From Micromonospora sp. WMMD812 (GTDB taxonomy: Bacteria > Actinomycetota > Actinomycetes > Mycobacteriales > Micromonosporaceae): a DNA stretch of 64,000 bases. The stretch spans positions 1,178,001-1,242,000 of the forward strand of contig NZ_CP114904.1 in assembly GCF_027497215.1 (NCBI RefSeq), given 5' to 3'. The notes below the pieces were generated by a model. The model ran no database searches, was not told the origin of the DNA, and was given only the letters and a program-made list of their open reading frames with translations. The position numbers and the translations under genes are program-made. Each line of letters opens with the position of its first letter. The stretch's first letter is position 1. This document shows positions 9,797 through 21,455 of this stretch, one piece after another.

Positions 9797-10636
9797 TCAG
9801 CCGCCCGGGTTCTCCATCCGGCCGGAGACCACGCTCTCCGCGATCGCCGCCGTCTCGGGGTCGGTGAGGCGGTGGGTGCCCTCGGCGGTCGCGGTCATCA
9901 CCACCGGGTAGATGCGGCGAGTCAGGTCGGGGCCGCCGGTGGCGGTGTCGTCGTCGGCGGCGTCGTAGAGCGCCTCGACCGCCAGCCGGACCGCGTCGTC
10001 GATCGACAGGCCGGTCCGGAACCGCTTCTTGAGCGCCGACTTCGCGAAGAGCGAGCCCGAGCCGATCGCGTCGTAGCCGGTCTCCTCGTAGGGGCCGCCG
10101 GTCACGTCGAAGCTGAAGATCCGGCCGGCCCGCGCCGGGTCGGCCGCGGCCAGGTCGAAGCCAGCGAAGAGCGGGATCACCGCCAGCCCCTGCATGGCGG
10201 CGCCAAGGTTGCCGCGGATCATCGAGGCGAGCCGGTTGGCCTTGCCGTCGAGCGAGAGCATGGCGCCCTCGATCTTCTCGTAGTGCTCCAGCTCCACCTG
10301 GAACAGTCGCATCAGCTCGATGCCGATGCCGGCGGTGCCGGCGATTCCGACCAGCGAGTACGCGTCGGCGGGGTGCACCTTCTCGATGTCCCGCTGGGCG
10401 ATCAGGTTGCCCATGGTGGCCCGCCGGTCGCCCGCCATCACCACACCGCCCGCGGCGGCGATGGCCACGATGGTGGTCGCGTGCGGAGCCATGTCGGCCG
10501 CCATGCCCGGGGGCAGCGGCCGTCGGCCGGGCAGCATCTCGGGAGCCACCTTGCTCAGGAACGAGGTGAAGGAGGACGTCCCCGCGTTGGTGAACACATC
10601 TGGTAGACGCCCGGATGGATCAAAACCCGCTGCCAC
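9797..10636 (-). CDS. prcB: 20S proteasome beta subunit
   Basis: The catalytic Ntn-hydrolase subunit of the proteasome. The 279-residue precursor has a propeptide of about 53 residues ending ...MAPHA. Cleavage would expose Thr54 of [21 protein letters not shown] as the N-terminal nucleophile. The mature core contains the expected GDRRAT and [12 protein letters not shown] segments. The GTG start at 10636 follows GAGAGGAACCAC, a good ribosome site. The 3' end of a decayed endonuclease gene overlaps its first 82 bases. Confidence 0.97.
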   Translation of the reverse strand: MAAGFDPSGRLPDVFTNAGTSSFTSFLSKVAPEMLPGRRPLPPGMAADMAPHATTIVAIAAAGGVVMAGDRRATMGNLIAQRDIEKVHPADAYSLVGIAGTAGIGIELMRLFQVELEHYEKIEGAMLSLDGKANRLASMIRGNLGAAMQGLAVIPLFAGFDLAAADPARAGRIFSFDVTGGPYEETGYDAIGSGSLFAKSALKKRFRTGLSIDDAVRLAVEALYDAADDDTATGGPDLTRRIYPVVMTATAEGTHRLTDPETAAIAESVVSGRMENPGG

Positions 10637-11098
10637 GTGGTTCCTCTCAGGTACGTGATCGCCCTGGCCAGCCTCGAGGGACTGTCACGGAACTGGCCAA
10701 GACCACCGTTGCAGTTGAAGCAGATTATCCCGCGCACCCATCCGGTGCGATGATCGTGGTCCACATGTTCCGGATCGGGGACACCGCGGACGGCGCGGAC
10801 CCCGATCCGGCTCGGCCAACAGCGCGTCGAACTCCGTCTGCCGAATGCCGTACCGCCGCCGCGGGTGATGCTCGCGGTTGCCGCCGTAGAGCCGCTGCTT
10901 GGTGTCTCTGGTCCTGCGGTGGTGACGCGCGAGGCCGCGCGTCTCCCAGGCCCGCTTGGCGTACCTGGCGAGGGGCCGCCGGTTGCAGCAGGGTTCGCAG
11001 TAGCTGCCGCGACCGCTGGGGCGCTCGCTGCTCGCGCAGAACTCCGCAAACGCCTTCCACCCCCCGCCGTCACGGCAACGCCGCGCCGTCCTGATCAT
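10555..11098 (-). pseudogene. Decayed endonuclease VII-like HNH gene
   Basis: Two overlapping frames together resemble the recombination endonuclease VII family, which often has a gene in this part of actinobacterial genomes. The first frame (from 11098 to about 10800) gives the N-terminal zinc-knuckle region and [15 protein letters not shown]. The second frame (about 10800 to 10555) continues with [19 protein letters not shown] and [10 protein letters not shown], the DHDH catalytic core. One extra base separates them. The positions where the family has a CxxC pair read VRAVRG (Arg for both Cys), and an N-terminal CxxC reads CRDG. Loss of frame and of metal ligands indicates a non-functional relic. 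Confidence 0.7.
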
Positions 11099-11135
11099 CC
11101 AAGGGAAACGGCATGCCCGTTATCCTCTGGTATGA

Positions 11136-11351
11136 TCACTGCCCTCCCTTTTGCACGTAACCCCGCACAAACTCCTCGGCGTTCTCTTCGAGGACGGAGT
11201 CGATCTCGTCGAGCAGGTCGTCGACGTCCTCGGTGATCTCGGCGTGCCGCTCGGCGACCTCCGGGTTCGCCTCGGTGGTGACGTCCTCGATCTCCTCGCC
11301 CTGACGGGACTTGCCCGACTGCGACTGACCGCCGCTGTCACGAGTGGCCAT
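11136..11351 (-). CDS. pup: Prokaryotic ubiquitin-like protein Pup
   Basis: Pup is the small disordered tag attached to proteasome substrates. The 71-residue protein is acidic and Gln/Ser-rich at the start. A helical central region (about residues 30-62) is the part bound by the ARC coiled coil. It ends in GGQ. The terminal Gln must be deamidated by Dop before PafA can use it. It lies between dop and the decayed endonuclease gene, all on the minus strand. Confidence 0.97.
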   Translation of the reverse strand: MATRDSGGQSQSGKSRQGEEIEDVTTEANPEVAERHAEITEDVDDLLDEIDSVLEENAEEFVRGYVQKGGQ

Positions 11352-11406
11352 CTGGTGCCTCCTCCACGATCTCCTGCGAGAAACTTACCTCGCGGGAGTG
11401 ACGAAA

Positions 11407-11442
11407 GGCCCGCCGCGCGCCGTTGTCGGCGCACGACGGGCC
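11407..11442 (-). terminator. Imperfect hairpin between dop and pup
   Basis: 16-bp arms (11407-11422 and 11427-11442) with two mismatches and a TTGT loop lie 15 bp downstream of dop. It could attenuate transcription so that pup is expressed differently from dop, or it could be an mRNA processing element. Confidence 0.45.
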
Positions 11443-11456
11443 ACCACGATCGGGAG

Positions 11457-12974
11457 TCAGCCCCCGGTGAGCGTCTCGAGCAGGTCCTTGGCGCTCGGGC
11501 ACCGGTCGAAGAGTTCGCCGACGTGCTTGCGGGTGCCCCGTTCCGGCTCCATCATCGGCACCCGGACCAGCGACTCGCGGCCCACGTCGAAGATGACCGA
11601 GTCCCAGCTCGCGGCGACGACCTCGGACGCGTACTGGGCCAGGCAGCGGCCGCGGAAGTACGCCCGGGTGTCCTCCGGCGGCTCGGTCATCGCCGTCCGG
11701 GTCGCCTCGTCGCTCAGCAGCGTCTTCATCGCCCCGCGGGAAACGAGCCGGTGGTAGAGGCCCTTCTCCGGACGGACGTCGGAGTACTGCAGATCGACCA
11801 GCTGGAGCTTGTGGGAGCCCCAGCCGAGCTTCTCCCGCTCCCGGTAACCCTCCAGCAGCCGCAGCTTGGCCACCCAGTCCAGCTCGTCGGCGCAGAGGAA
11901 GGCGTCGCGGCCGAGCCGGTCCAGCACGCTCTCCCAGCGGGCCAGCACGTCCGCGGTCTGGTCGTCCAGGTCGGTGCCGTAACGGTCGTCGACAAAGGAC
12001 CGCACCCGTTCGAGGTACGCCCACTGCACGTCCAGAGCGGTCAGCCGGCGGCCGTCGCGCAGCCGCATGAGGTGGGTCAGGGACGGGTCGTGGCTGACCG
12101 CGCGCAGCTCGCTGACCGGGTCGGCGATCCCGAGATCGGGGCCGAGCGCCTTCTCCTCGATCATGCCGAGGATCAGCGCGGTCGTGCCGACCTTGAGGTA
12201 GGTGGAGATCTCGGAGAGGTTGGCGTCGCCGATGATGACGTGCAGCCGGCGGTACTTGTCCGCATCGGCGTGCGGCTCGTCGCGGGTGTTGATGATCGGT
12301 CGCTTGAGGGTCGTCTCGAGGCCCACCTCGACCTCGAAGAAGTCGGCGCGCTGGGAGATCTGGAAGCCGTTCTGGCCGCCGTCCTGGCCGATACCGACCC
12401 GGCCGGCGCCGCAGACGATCTGCCGGGTGACGAAGAACGGGGTCAGGTACGCCACGATGTCGGCGAACGGGGTCTGCCGCCGCATCAGGTAGTTCTCGTG
12501 GGCGCCGTAGCTGGCGCCCTTGTTGTCGGTGTTGTTCTTGTACAGGTGGATCGGCTGGGTGCCGGGGATGGTGGCGGCCCGCCGGGACGCCTCGGCCATC
12601 ACCCGCTCGCCCGCCTTGTCCCAGCGCACGACGTCCAGCGGGTTGGTCACCTCGGGCGTCGAGTACTCCGGGTGGGCGTGGTCGACGTAGAGCCGGGCGC
12701 CGTTGGTGAGTATCACGTTGGCGAGCCCGAGGTCCTCGTCGGCGAGCGCCTCGGCCGGGTCGTAGGCGGCGCCGGAGTAGGTGAAACCGCGCGCGTCGCG
12801 CAGCGGCGACTCCTCCTCGTAGTCCCAGCGGGCCCGGCCGCCCCGGTTGAGTTCCGGGCGCGCCCCGTAGGCGTTGACCACCTGCGACGAGGTGACCATC
12901 GGGTTGGCCCCGGCCTGGCCGGGCACGGAGATGCCGTACTCGACCTCGGTGCCCATGATCCGTCTTACGCTCAT
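11457..12974 (-). CDS. dop: Pup deamidase/depupylase Dop
   Basis: Dop deamidates the C-terminal Gln of Pup and can also remove Pup from substrates. The 505-residue length is typical, and it is homologous to PafA in the same window. It has the [12 protein letters not shown]-terminal motif, the catalytic aspartate Asp98 in [15 protein letters not shown], the [17 protein letters not shown] segment and [17 protein letters not shown]. The dop-specific insertion around residues 38-80 is present, which separates it from PafA. The ATG start gives the canonical [10 protein letters not shown]. Confidence 0.97.
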   Translation of the reverse strand: MSVRRIMGTEVEYGISVPGQAGANPMVTSSQVVNAYGARPELNRGGRARWDYEEESPLRDARGFTYSGAAYDPAEALADEDLGLANVILTNGARLYVDHAHPEYSTPEVTNPLDVVRWDKAGERVMAEASRRAATIPGTQPIHLYKNNTDNKGASYGAHENYLMRRQTPFADIVAYLTPFFVTRQIVCGAGRVGIGQDGGQNGFQISQRADFFEVEVGLETTLKRPIINTRDEPHADADKYRRLHVIIGDANLSEISTYLKVGTTALILGMIEEKALGPDLGIADPVSELRAVSHDPSLTHLMRLRDGRRLTALDVQWAYLERVRSFVDDRYGTDLDDQTADVLARWESVLDRLGRDAFLCADELDWVAKLRLLEGYREREKLGWGSHKLQLVDLQYSDVRPEKGLYHRLVSRGAMKTLLSDEATRTAMTEPPEDTRAYFRGRCLAQYASEVVAASWDSVIFDVGRESLVRVPMMEPERGTRKHVGELFDRCPSAKDLLETLTGG

Positions 12975-13109
12975 CGACCTACCCGCTTCACGTCGCCCGA
13001 CCCGCTCGTCACGTCGAGCGTAGTCGGCGTCACCGCGGACGGGGGCGTGGCGGTGCAGCTGATCCCGTCCGCGTCGCGGGTGCCGCGACCGCCGGTCGCG
13101 GCACCGCCG

Positions 13110-15071
13110 TCACTGCGGAACGAGCATCGAGACGGTGCTGACCCGGTCCCGCAGCTCCGGCTTCTTCCGCAACAGGGTCTCCACACGTTGCTGGGCCACC
13201 GGGTCGGTCACCACGAAACGCACCGGCCCCGGCACCCGGCGCACCGTCTTCTGGATGCGCTCGGGTTCGGCGAACACGGGGAGGTAGATGCCGCGTTCGG
13301 TCTGGGCGGTGGTGCCCTGCAGGGCGGACAGGCAGAGCGACTCGACGTAGCCGCGGTACGGGCCACGGTCGAGGATCAGGGTGACCGTGCCGGGCACGGC
13401 AGGATAACGCTGGTAGGCCCGGGCGCAGACCTCGCCGACCCGCCGTGGTTGCCCCTCGTGCCGGGTCGTCCACACCCGGGCCCAGTTCGCCTCGCCAGAG
13501 GTCAACAGGCTGCGCGGCCGGCCGACGACCCCGGCGAGCACCAGGACGGTCGCCATGGCCAGGGAGGCGGCGAGCGCCACGGTCACCACCGAACGGACGC
13601 GAACCGCCCGATCTGGTCCGTCGGCCCGCGGGACGGGCAGCAGCCGGATCGCCCCGGCCACGCCGACGAGCAGGAACACGGTGGCCAGGTGCGCGGCCTT
13701 CATGAAGTAGTAGGCCGGCTCGCCGCCGAGGACGACGGTGGTCAGCGCGATCGCGAGGGCGTATCCGACACCCACCAGGACCACGGCGAGGTGCCGCCGC
13801 CAGGCCGGGTCACTATGGCGGATCCGCACCGCGAGAACGGCCACGACGAGCAGGCCGAGGCCGAGCAGCGCCCGCCAGGACTCGGCGACCTTCGGGCCGC
13901 CGGGGGCGGACAGGGCGCTGGCCTGGTTGTCGTGGAGCACGCCGACGAGCAGCGGCAGGGGCGCGAGCGCGGCGGTGGCCAGGGCCACGGCGAGCAGCGT
14001 ACGGCGGACCCGGGCGAGTTCCCGGCGGTGCCCGGCGAGCCAGCCGAGCACGAGCAGGCCGGCCGGGGGGAGGAAGAAGTAGTAGGTGAAGCCGATGCCG
14101 ACCAGCAGGGCGCCGAGCAGCACCAGCTGTTCGCGTACGCCGGGCAGCGGGCGGACGACGAGAGTGGCCACCGCGACGGTGAGGGTCAGGCCCAGCGCCT
14201 CGGTCGGGTAGCCGGAGATGAGCAGGCGGGGCAGTTGGCTGCCGAGGATCAGGGCGCCGACGACCACGGTCAGCACGCCACGGTGCAGCGGGTGCAGCGG
14301 GCCGGGCAGGCGCTGCGCCGCCCAGAGCACGGTGAGCACGAGCAGCCCGAAGCCGGCGAGGCTCCACCCGAGATAGCGGCCGACGGCGTCGGCGCCGGCG
14401 GCCGCGCCGAGGTGGCGGTCCAGCAGGGCGGTGGTGAGGTGCCATCCCTGCGGGTAGTAGAGGAGGACCGAGACGATCTGCTCGTGGGCGGCGCCGCGGT
14501 CGAGGAAGGTGTAGCCGCCGAGCCGGCCGATGACGTCGACGAGTGGGAGGTGGCGGAAGTGGTCCTCGCCCGCGCCGAGGATGGTGAGTCGGTCGGTCAG
14601 GTCACGGGCGCGCAGCACCGGCATCGCGAGGTAGCCGAGCAGCGCGGTGGTGCCGGCGAGGGGGAACAGGTCGAGCCAGCCGGGGCGGGGCAGGACGGGA
14701 CGCCGGCCGGTGGCGGCGGCCGTGACGGTGAGCACGGTGAACGCGGTGCCGTTCACCGGTACGGGATGCAGGCCCCAGGGCCAGACCGAGAAGAGCAGAC
14801 CGGCGACGGTGGTCGTGCCGACGAGCAGTAGGAGCGCGAGCAGCAGCCGGTCGAGCAGGGTGCGTCCGCCACGGAGCAGGCTCGCGGTGGCCAGCAGGAC
14901 CAGCGGTGGCAGCAGCCAGGGCTGGTGCAGGGCGTACGCACCGAGCGGCACGAGCCAGGCCGCCACGAGCGCGATCGCCAGGCGGCCGGGTCTGCGGCCG
15001 GCGGCCGGTGGGCGGTGTGGGTCGACTGCCGGGGTGTCCCGCGGATCGGCGACGGTGAGCTCGGACGGCAC
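13110..15071 (-). CDS. Large GT-C-like polytopic membrane protein
   Basis: This 653-residue protein has about 13 predicted membrane helices and a short C-terminal soluble domain (from about residue 545). An extracytoplasmic loop after the first helices carries a GEDHFRHLP segment. Acidic residues in this place are typical of GT-C glycosyltransferases that use polyprenyl-phosphate sugars. The pattern resembles the DUF6541 group of actinobacterial membrane proteins, though I cannot confirm it. It lies between arc and dop, where no such gene is usual. It may belong functionally with the rhamnose/glycan block rather than with the proteasome. Confidence 0.65.
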   Translation of the reverse strand: MPSELTVADPRDTPAVDPHRPPAAGRRPGRLAIALVAAWLVPLGAYALHQPWLLPPLVLLATASLLRGGRTLLDRLLLALLLLVGTTTVAGLLFSVWPWGLHPVPVNGTAFTVLTVTAAATGRRPVLPRPGWLDLFPLAGTTALLGYLAMPVLRARDLTDRLTILGAGEDHFRHLPLVDVIGRLGGYTFLDRGAAHEQIVSVLLYYPQGWHLTTALLDRHLGAAAGADAVGRYLGWSLAGFGLLVLTVLWAAQRLPGPLHPLHRGVLTVVVGALILGSQLPRLLISGYPTEALGLTLTVAVATLVVRPLPGVREQLVLLGALLVGIGFTYYFFLPPAGLLVLGWLAGHRRELARVRRTLLAVALATAALAPLPLLVGVLHDNQASALSAPGGPKVAESWRALLGLGLLVVAVLAVRIRHSDPAWRRHLAVVLVGVGYALAIALTTVVLGGEPAYYFMKAAHLATVFLLVGVAGAIRLLPVPRADGPDRAVRVRSVVTVALAASLAMATVLVLAGVVGRPRSLLTSGEANWARVWTTRHEGQPRRVGEVCARAYQRYPAVPGTVTLILDRGPYRGYVESLCLSALQGTTAQTERGIYLPVFAEPERIQKTVRRVPGPVRFVVTDPVAQQRVETLLRKKPELRDRVSTVSMLVPQ

Positions 15072-15150
15072 GCGGGTCCTTGACGGCTGAGAGGTCGGAC
15101 GTCGGTCGGCGGCAGTCTAGCGGGCACGCCGGGGCCGGTGTGGGCACGAC

Positions 15151-15189
15151 GCGGCGCGGCCCGTGACGCATCGCGTCACGGGCCGCGCC
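15151..15189. terminator. Perfect hairpin downstream of arc
   Basis: Two 18-bp GC-rich arms (15151-15168 and 15172-15189) with a 3-nt loop lie 13 bp beyond the arc stop. It should separate arc from the membrane-protein gene that follows on the same strand. Confidence 0.75.
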
Positions 15190-15202
15190 GGGTGCTCGTC
15201 CG

Positions 15203-16984
15203 TCAGAGGTACTGGCCGGTGTTGCTGGCGGTCTCGATGGACCGGCCGGCCTCGGCGCCCTTGCCGCCGGAGACGAGCGTGCGGATGTAGACGATCCGCT
15301 CGCCCTTCTTGCCGGAGATCCGGGCCCAGTCGTCGGGGTTGGTGGTGTTGGGCAGGTCCTCGTTCTCGCGGAATTCGTCGACGCAGGCGTCGAGCAGGTG
15401 CTGCAGGCGCAGCCCCTTGCGCCCGGACGTGAGGAACTCCTTGATGGCCATCTTCTTGCCCCGGTCGACGATGTTCTGGATCATCGCGCCGGAGTTGAAG
15501 TCCTTGAAGTAGAGGACTTCCTTGTCGCCGTTGGCGTAGGTGACCTCGAGGAAGCGGTTCTCCTCGGTCTCCGAGTACATCCGCAGCACCACCGCGTCGA
15601 TCATGGCCGCGACGGTGGCCTGCGGGTCGCCGCCGTGCTCGGTCAGGTCGTCGGGGTGCAGCGGCAGGCCGGACAGGATGTACTTGGAGAAGATGTCCTT
15701 GGCCGCCTCGGCGTCGGGCCGCTCGATCTTGATCTTCACGTCGAGCCGGCCGGGCCGCAGGATGGCCGGGTCGATCATGTCCTCCCGGTTGGAGGCGCCG
15801 ATGACGATGACGTTCTCCAGCCCCTCGACACCGTCGATCTCGCTGAGCAGCTGCGGGACGATGGTGTTCTCCACGTCGGAGGAGACGCCGGAGCCGCGGG
15901 TGCGGAACACCGAGTCCATCTCGTCGAAGAACACGATGACCGGGGTGCCCTCGCCCGCCTTCTCCCGGGCGCGCTGGAAGATGAGCCGGATGTGCCGCTC
16001 GGTCTCGCCGACGTACTTGTTGAGCAGCTCGGGGCCCTTGATGTTGAGGAAGAAGCTGGTGTGCTTCTCCTCGCCCCGCCGTTCGGCGATCTTCTTGGCC
16101 AGCGAGTTGGCGACCGCCTTGGCGATCAGCGTCTTGCCGCAGCCGGGCGGGCCGTAGAGCAGGATGCCCTTCGGCGGCCGGAGCTGGTGCTCACGGAACA
16201 GGTCGGCGTGCAGGAACGGCAGCTCCACCGCGTCGCGGATCTGCTCGATCTGCGCGTGGAGGCCGCCGATGTCGGTGTAGTCGACGTCCGGCACCTCCTC
16301 CAGGACCAGCTCCTCGACCTCGCTCTTCGGGATCCGCTCGTACGCGTAGGCCGAGCGGGGCTCGATCATGAGCGAGTCGCCGGCCCTTATCGGGGAACCG
16401 ATCAGGGTCTCGGCGAGGTGCACGATCCGCTCCTCGTCGGAGTGCGAGACCACCAGCGCCCGGTCGCCCTGGGCGCCGCCGGGCCCGGCGAGCACCTCCT
16501 TGAGCATCACCACCTCGCCGACCCGCTCGTAGCCGAACGCGTCGACGATGTTGAGCGCGTCGTTGAGCAGGACCTCCTGCCCGCGCCGCAGCTCGCCGAC
16601 CTCCAGCGACGGCGACACCGCGACCCGCAACTTGCGGCCGCCGGTGAAGACGTCGACCGTGCCGTCGTCGTGCCGGGCGAGGAAGACGCCGTAGCCACTC
16701 GGCGGTTGGGCGAGGCGGTCGATCTCCTCCTTGAGCGTCACGATCTGCGCGCGAGCCTCCTTGAGAGTGCTCACGAGCCGGTCGTTGTTCTCGGTCAGCC
16801 GCGCCAACTGTGCCTGGGTGGCCGCCAGCCGCTCTTCGAGCTGCCGGACGTGTCGGGGGCTTTCGGTCAACTTGCGCCGCACCAGAGCGAGTTCCTCTTG
16901 CAGGAACGCGACCTGCGTGGAGAGATCGTGGGCCTCCTTCTCCCACCGTGCGGCGCGCGAGTCCGCGTCGTCGCTGCGTGCCAC
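15203..16984 (-). CDS. arc: Proteasome-associated AAA+ ATPase ARC/Mpa
   Basis: ARC is the hexameric unfoldase that recognises pupylated proteins and feeds them to the 20S proteasome. From the GTG at 16984 it is 593 residues. It has a coiled coil (about 10-92) that binds Pup, tandem OB-like domains (about 97-225), and an AAA+ domain with Walker A GPPGCGKT at 278-285 and an FFDEMDS Walker B. It ends in GQYL, the motif that docks into the 20S alpha ring. The GTG is preceded by GGGGAGGTGGGAC. A longer open frame reaches 17161 but has no family similarity. Confidence 0.97.
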   Translation of the reverse strand: MARSDDADSRAARWEKEAHDLSTQVAFLQEELALVRRKLTESPRHVRQLEERLAATQAQLARLTENNDRLVSTLKEARAQIVTLKEEIDRLAQPPSGYGVFLARHDDGTVDVFTGGRKLRVAVSPSLEVGELRRGQEVLLNDALNIVDAFGYERVGEVVMLKEVLAGPGGAQGDRALVVSHSDEERIVHLAETLIGSPIRAGDSLMIEPRSAYAYERIPKSEVEELVLEEVPDVDYTDIGGLHAQIEQIRDAVELPFLHADLFREHQLRPPKGILLYGPPGCGKTLIAKAVANSLAKKIAERRGEEKHTSFFLNIKGPELLNKYVGETERHIRLIFQRAREKAGEGTPVIVFFDEMDSVFRTRGSGVSSDVENTIVPQLLSEIDGVEGLENVIVIGASNREDMIDPAILRPGRLDVKIKIERPDAEAAKDIFSKYILSGLPLHPDDLTEHGGDPQATVAAMIDAVVLRMYSETEENRFLEVTYANGDKEVLYFKDFNSGAMIQNIVDRGKKMAIKEFLTSGRKGLRLQHLLDACVDEFRENEDLPNTTNPDDWARISGKKGERIVYIRTLVSGGKGAEAGRSIETASNTGQYL

Positions 16985-17148
16985 GTCCCACCTCCCCGGG
17001 GGGCTTGAACGTTCTGCCCTAACACTAGCCGCTATGAGCGCGATTCGGTCCCGCGCAACGCCCTCGTCACCGAACCTTGATCGCCAAGGGTGGGTCGAAC
17101 GGGCCGGTCCGGGCGTTCGGGTACCGTCGGGGCGTGGGACGGGAGAAC

Positions 17149-17460
17149 ATGGGGGGTGCACTGGTGGCGGAGGTCGCGACGGATCAGCTCCAGGTCTGGG
17201 TGGACCAGGATCTCTGCACCGGTGACGGGCTCTGCGTGCAGTACGCCCCCGAGGTCTTCGAGTTCGACGTCGACGGCCTGGCCTACGTCAAGGGCCCCGA
17301 CGGCGAGCTGCGACTGAGTCCCGGCAGCCGGGTCGAGGTGCCCGGGCACCTGCGACTCGAGGTGATCGACTCGGCCCGGGAGTGCCCGGGCGAGTGCATC
17401 CACGTCGTGCGCGGTGGCGACGGCGTCGAGGTGGCCGGGCCGGAGGCCGAGGAGGGCTGA
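17149..17460 (+). CDS. Small ferredoxin
   Basis: This 103-residue acidic protein has one iron-sulphur cluster site. The first motif is CTGDGLC, with Gly where a fourth ligand would normally sit, which suggests a [3Fe-4S] cluster. The last ligand lies in ECPGECIH, which also offers an extra Cys. Genes of this type are commonly found beside arc in actinobacteria, divergent from it as here. The electron partner is unknown. The ATG at 17149 has GGGAG upstream. A GTG at 17164 is the alternative start. Confidence 0.85.
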   Translation: MGGALVAEVATDQLQVWVDQDLCTGDGLCVQYAPEVFEFDVDGLAYVKGPDGELRLSPGSRVEVPGHLRLEVIDSARECPGECIHVVRGGDGVEVAGPEAEEG

Positions 17461-17464
17461 GGCC

Positions 17465-17487
17465 GGTCGGCCCGCGCCGGGCCGACC
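17465..17487. terminator. Hairpin between convergent genes
   Basis: 10-bp perfect arms (17465-17474 and 17478-17487) with a 3-nt loop occupy the short gap between the ferredoxin gene and the convergent hypothetical gene, so it can serve both. Confidence 0.65.
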
Positions 17488-17493
17488 GACCGC

Positions 17494-18066
17494 TCAGAGC
17501 ATCGGGCGGCCGACGACCGAGGCGACCAGCCGGGCGAACTCCTCCAGCCGCGCGATCTGCCCGGCGCCGCCGTCGTCCAGGGTCTTGCCGAAACGCAGCG
17601 CGTCGTGCCGGGGCGCGCCGGCCATCTCCTCCGGTGGGGGTGCCTCGTCCAGCGACGTGAGCAGCAGGTAGACGTCGATGCTGTCGACCCGGATCTCGCC
17701 GTTGTCGGCCCGGTTGAGCCGGCGTCGGCAGCCGACCTCGGTGACCGAGGAGACCGGCACCACCCGCAACGACGAGGTCATCGCCCCGGGCGGCCCCTCC
17801 CCCGGCGGCACGTCCTCGCCGTGCCAGAGGACCAGCCGGCTGCCGTCGCAGACCACGACCTCCTGCCACACCCCGTTGACCTCGTTGACGAAGCGTTCCA
17901 GGGTGAAGCCGAGCACCGAGGCGCCGCGCAGCACCCCGCCGAGCGCCTCCAGGGCGATGTCCGGGTCCCGCAGGTAGGCCCGGGCAGCCGATTCGAGGTC
18001 CTGGTAGGGCGACCAGTCCGGGAAGACCGCGGGCAGGTCGCCACCGCCGTAGCCCGGGCTGCTCAT
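17494..18066 (-). CDS. Conserved actinobacterial hypothetical protein
   Basis: This 190-residue soluble protein has no signal peptide or membrane helix. It contains a mixed alpha/beta pattern with VWQEVVVCDGSRLVLWHGED and VDSIDVYLLLTSLDE stretches. I do not recognise a named domain. The gene lies between trmI and the ferredoxin gene in the conserved neighbourhood upstream of arc. The 84 bp gap from trmI suggests it may be transcribed with trmI. Confidence 0.75.
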   Translation of the reverse strand: MSSPGYGGGDLPAVFPDWSPYQDLESAARAYLRDPDIALEALGGVLRGASVLGFTLERFVNEVNGVWQEVVVCDGSRLVLWHGEDVPPGEGPPGAMTSSLRVVPVSSVTEVGCRRRLNRADNGEIRVDSIDVYLLLTSLDEAPPPEEMAGAPRHDALRFGKTLDDGGAGQIARLEEFARLVASVVGRPML

Positions 18067-18150
18067 GCCGTCGTCTCCCCCCGGTCGACGTCGTTCGGGG
18101 TCCGCTCGGTGCGGCTGCGCCGTCCGCTCATGCCGGGCCGCCCGTGACCG

Positions 18151-20325
<2,175 letters not shown>

Positions 20326-20401
20326 CTACGGACTGTCCATCCAACGGCGCGCGGGCGGCGGGGCGCGGGCGCTGTCACACCGGTGCCCTAACCTTCCGGA
20401 C

Positions 20402-21316
20402 ATGACGGCGGAACCGGTGACGAGTCAGCAGCCCGCGGCCCCGGCGGAGGTGCCGGCGACGGTGCGCGCGTCGCTGTCGCCCTCGCGGGCGGCGGATTTC
20501 AAGACCTGCCCGCTGCTCTACCGGTTCCGCAGCATCGACCGGCTGCCCGAGCGGCCCACCGTCGAGCAGGTCCGGGGCACACTGGTGCACGCCGTGCTGG
20601 AGCGGCTGTTCGACCTGCCGGCCGACGGGCGCACCCCGAGCGCCGCCGGCGACCTGGTCGCCCCCCAGTGGGACCGGCTGGTCACCGAGCAGCCGGAGCT
20701 GGCCGCGCTCTTCCCCGACGGCGACCCGGCCGCCGCCGGCGAGTTCCTCCGCTCCGCCGCGGCGCTGCTCGAGGGCTACTTCGCGGTGGAGGATCCGCGC
20801 CGGCTGGAGCCGGCCGAGCGGGAGAGCCTGATCTCCGCCGTCGTCGACGACGAGCTGCTCATCCGGGGCTATCTCGACCGGCTCGACGTCGCCCCCGACG
20901 GTGCCCTGCGGGTGGTCGACTACAAGACCGGCGGCGCGCCGCGCGAGGCGTTCGAGGCGCGGGCGCTGTTCCAGCTGAAGTTCTACGCGCTGGTGCTGTG
21001 GCGCACCCGGGGTGTGGTGCCGCGGGTGCTGCGCCTGCTCTACCTGCGCGACGCCGAGGTCTGCGACTACGCGCCGGACGCCGACGAGCTGCTGCGGTTC
21101 GAGCGGACGGTGGTGGCGTTGTGGCGGGCGATCGAGCAGGCCACCGAGCGGCAGGACTTCCGGCCCCGGCCGAGCCGGCTCTGCGACTGGTGCAGCCACC
21201 AGGCGCTCTGCCCGAGCTTCGGCGGCACGCCGCCGCCGTTCCCGACGGCGGTCGCCGGCGCCGACCCGATGCGCGACGCCCGGTCCCGCCCGGCGCCGCC
21301 CGGCGCCGACGAGTAG
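20402..21316 (+). CDS. RecB-type PD-(D/E)xK nuclease with iron-sulphur site
   Basis: This 304-residue stand-alone nuclease domain has the catalytic residues Asp159 (RGYLDRLD), Asp173 and Lys175 (VVDYKTGG) and the QLKFYAL motif. Cys36 (FKTCPLLYRF) and Cys261, Cys264 and Cys270 (CDWCSHQALC) form the four-cysteine AddB-type iron-sulphur cluster that staples the domain. It is divergent from the site-2 protease gene. Homologues in this neighbourhood are common in actinobacteria. A role in DNA repair is likely, but the partner helicase is not in this window. Confidence 0.9.
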   Translation: MTAEPVTSQQPAAPAEVPATVRASLSPSRAADFKTCPLLYRFRSIDRLPERPTVEQVRGTLVHAVLERLFDLPADGRTPSAAGDLVAPQWDRLVTEQPELAALFPDGDPAAAGEFLRSAAALLEGYFAVEDPRRLEPAERESLISAVVDDELLIRGYLDRLDVAPDGALRVVDYKTGGAPREAFEARALFQLKFYALVLWRTRGVVPRVLRLLYLRDAEVCDYAPDADELLRFERTVVALWRAIEQATERQDFRPRPSRLCDWCSHQALCPSFGGTPPPFPTAVAGADPMRDARSRPAPPGADE

Positions 21317-21377
21317 ACCCCACCGCGCTGCGGCACGGCCTGCTGTTCCGGGCGCCGCTGCCCTGAACCGGGCGGGT

Positions 21378-21403
21378 GCGCCTCCTCCTCGGGGAGGAGG
21401 CGC
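21378..21403 (+). terminator. Hairpin downstream of the RecB-type nuclease
   Basis: 11-bp perfect arms (21378-21388 and 21393-21403) with a TCGG loop lie 61 bp after the nuclease stop and before the histidine kinase gene. Confidence 0.6.
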
Positions 21404-21455
21404 GGCTCACCATCGGCGACGATCAGCGCCGCCGGACGGCCGCTAGCGTCGCGGT

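Noticed and set aside
11151..14831. A 1226-codon open frame on the plus strand
   Set aside because: It is antisense to pup, dop and the membrane protein, which have clear family motifs. Its sequence is low-complexity Gly/Arg/Val/Gln, typical of a GC-rich antisense shadow.
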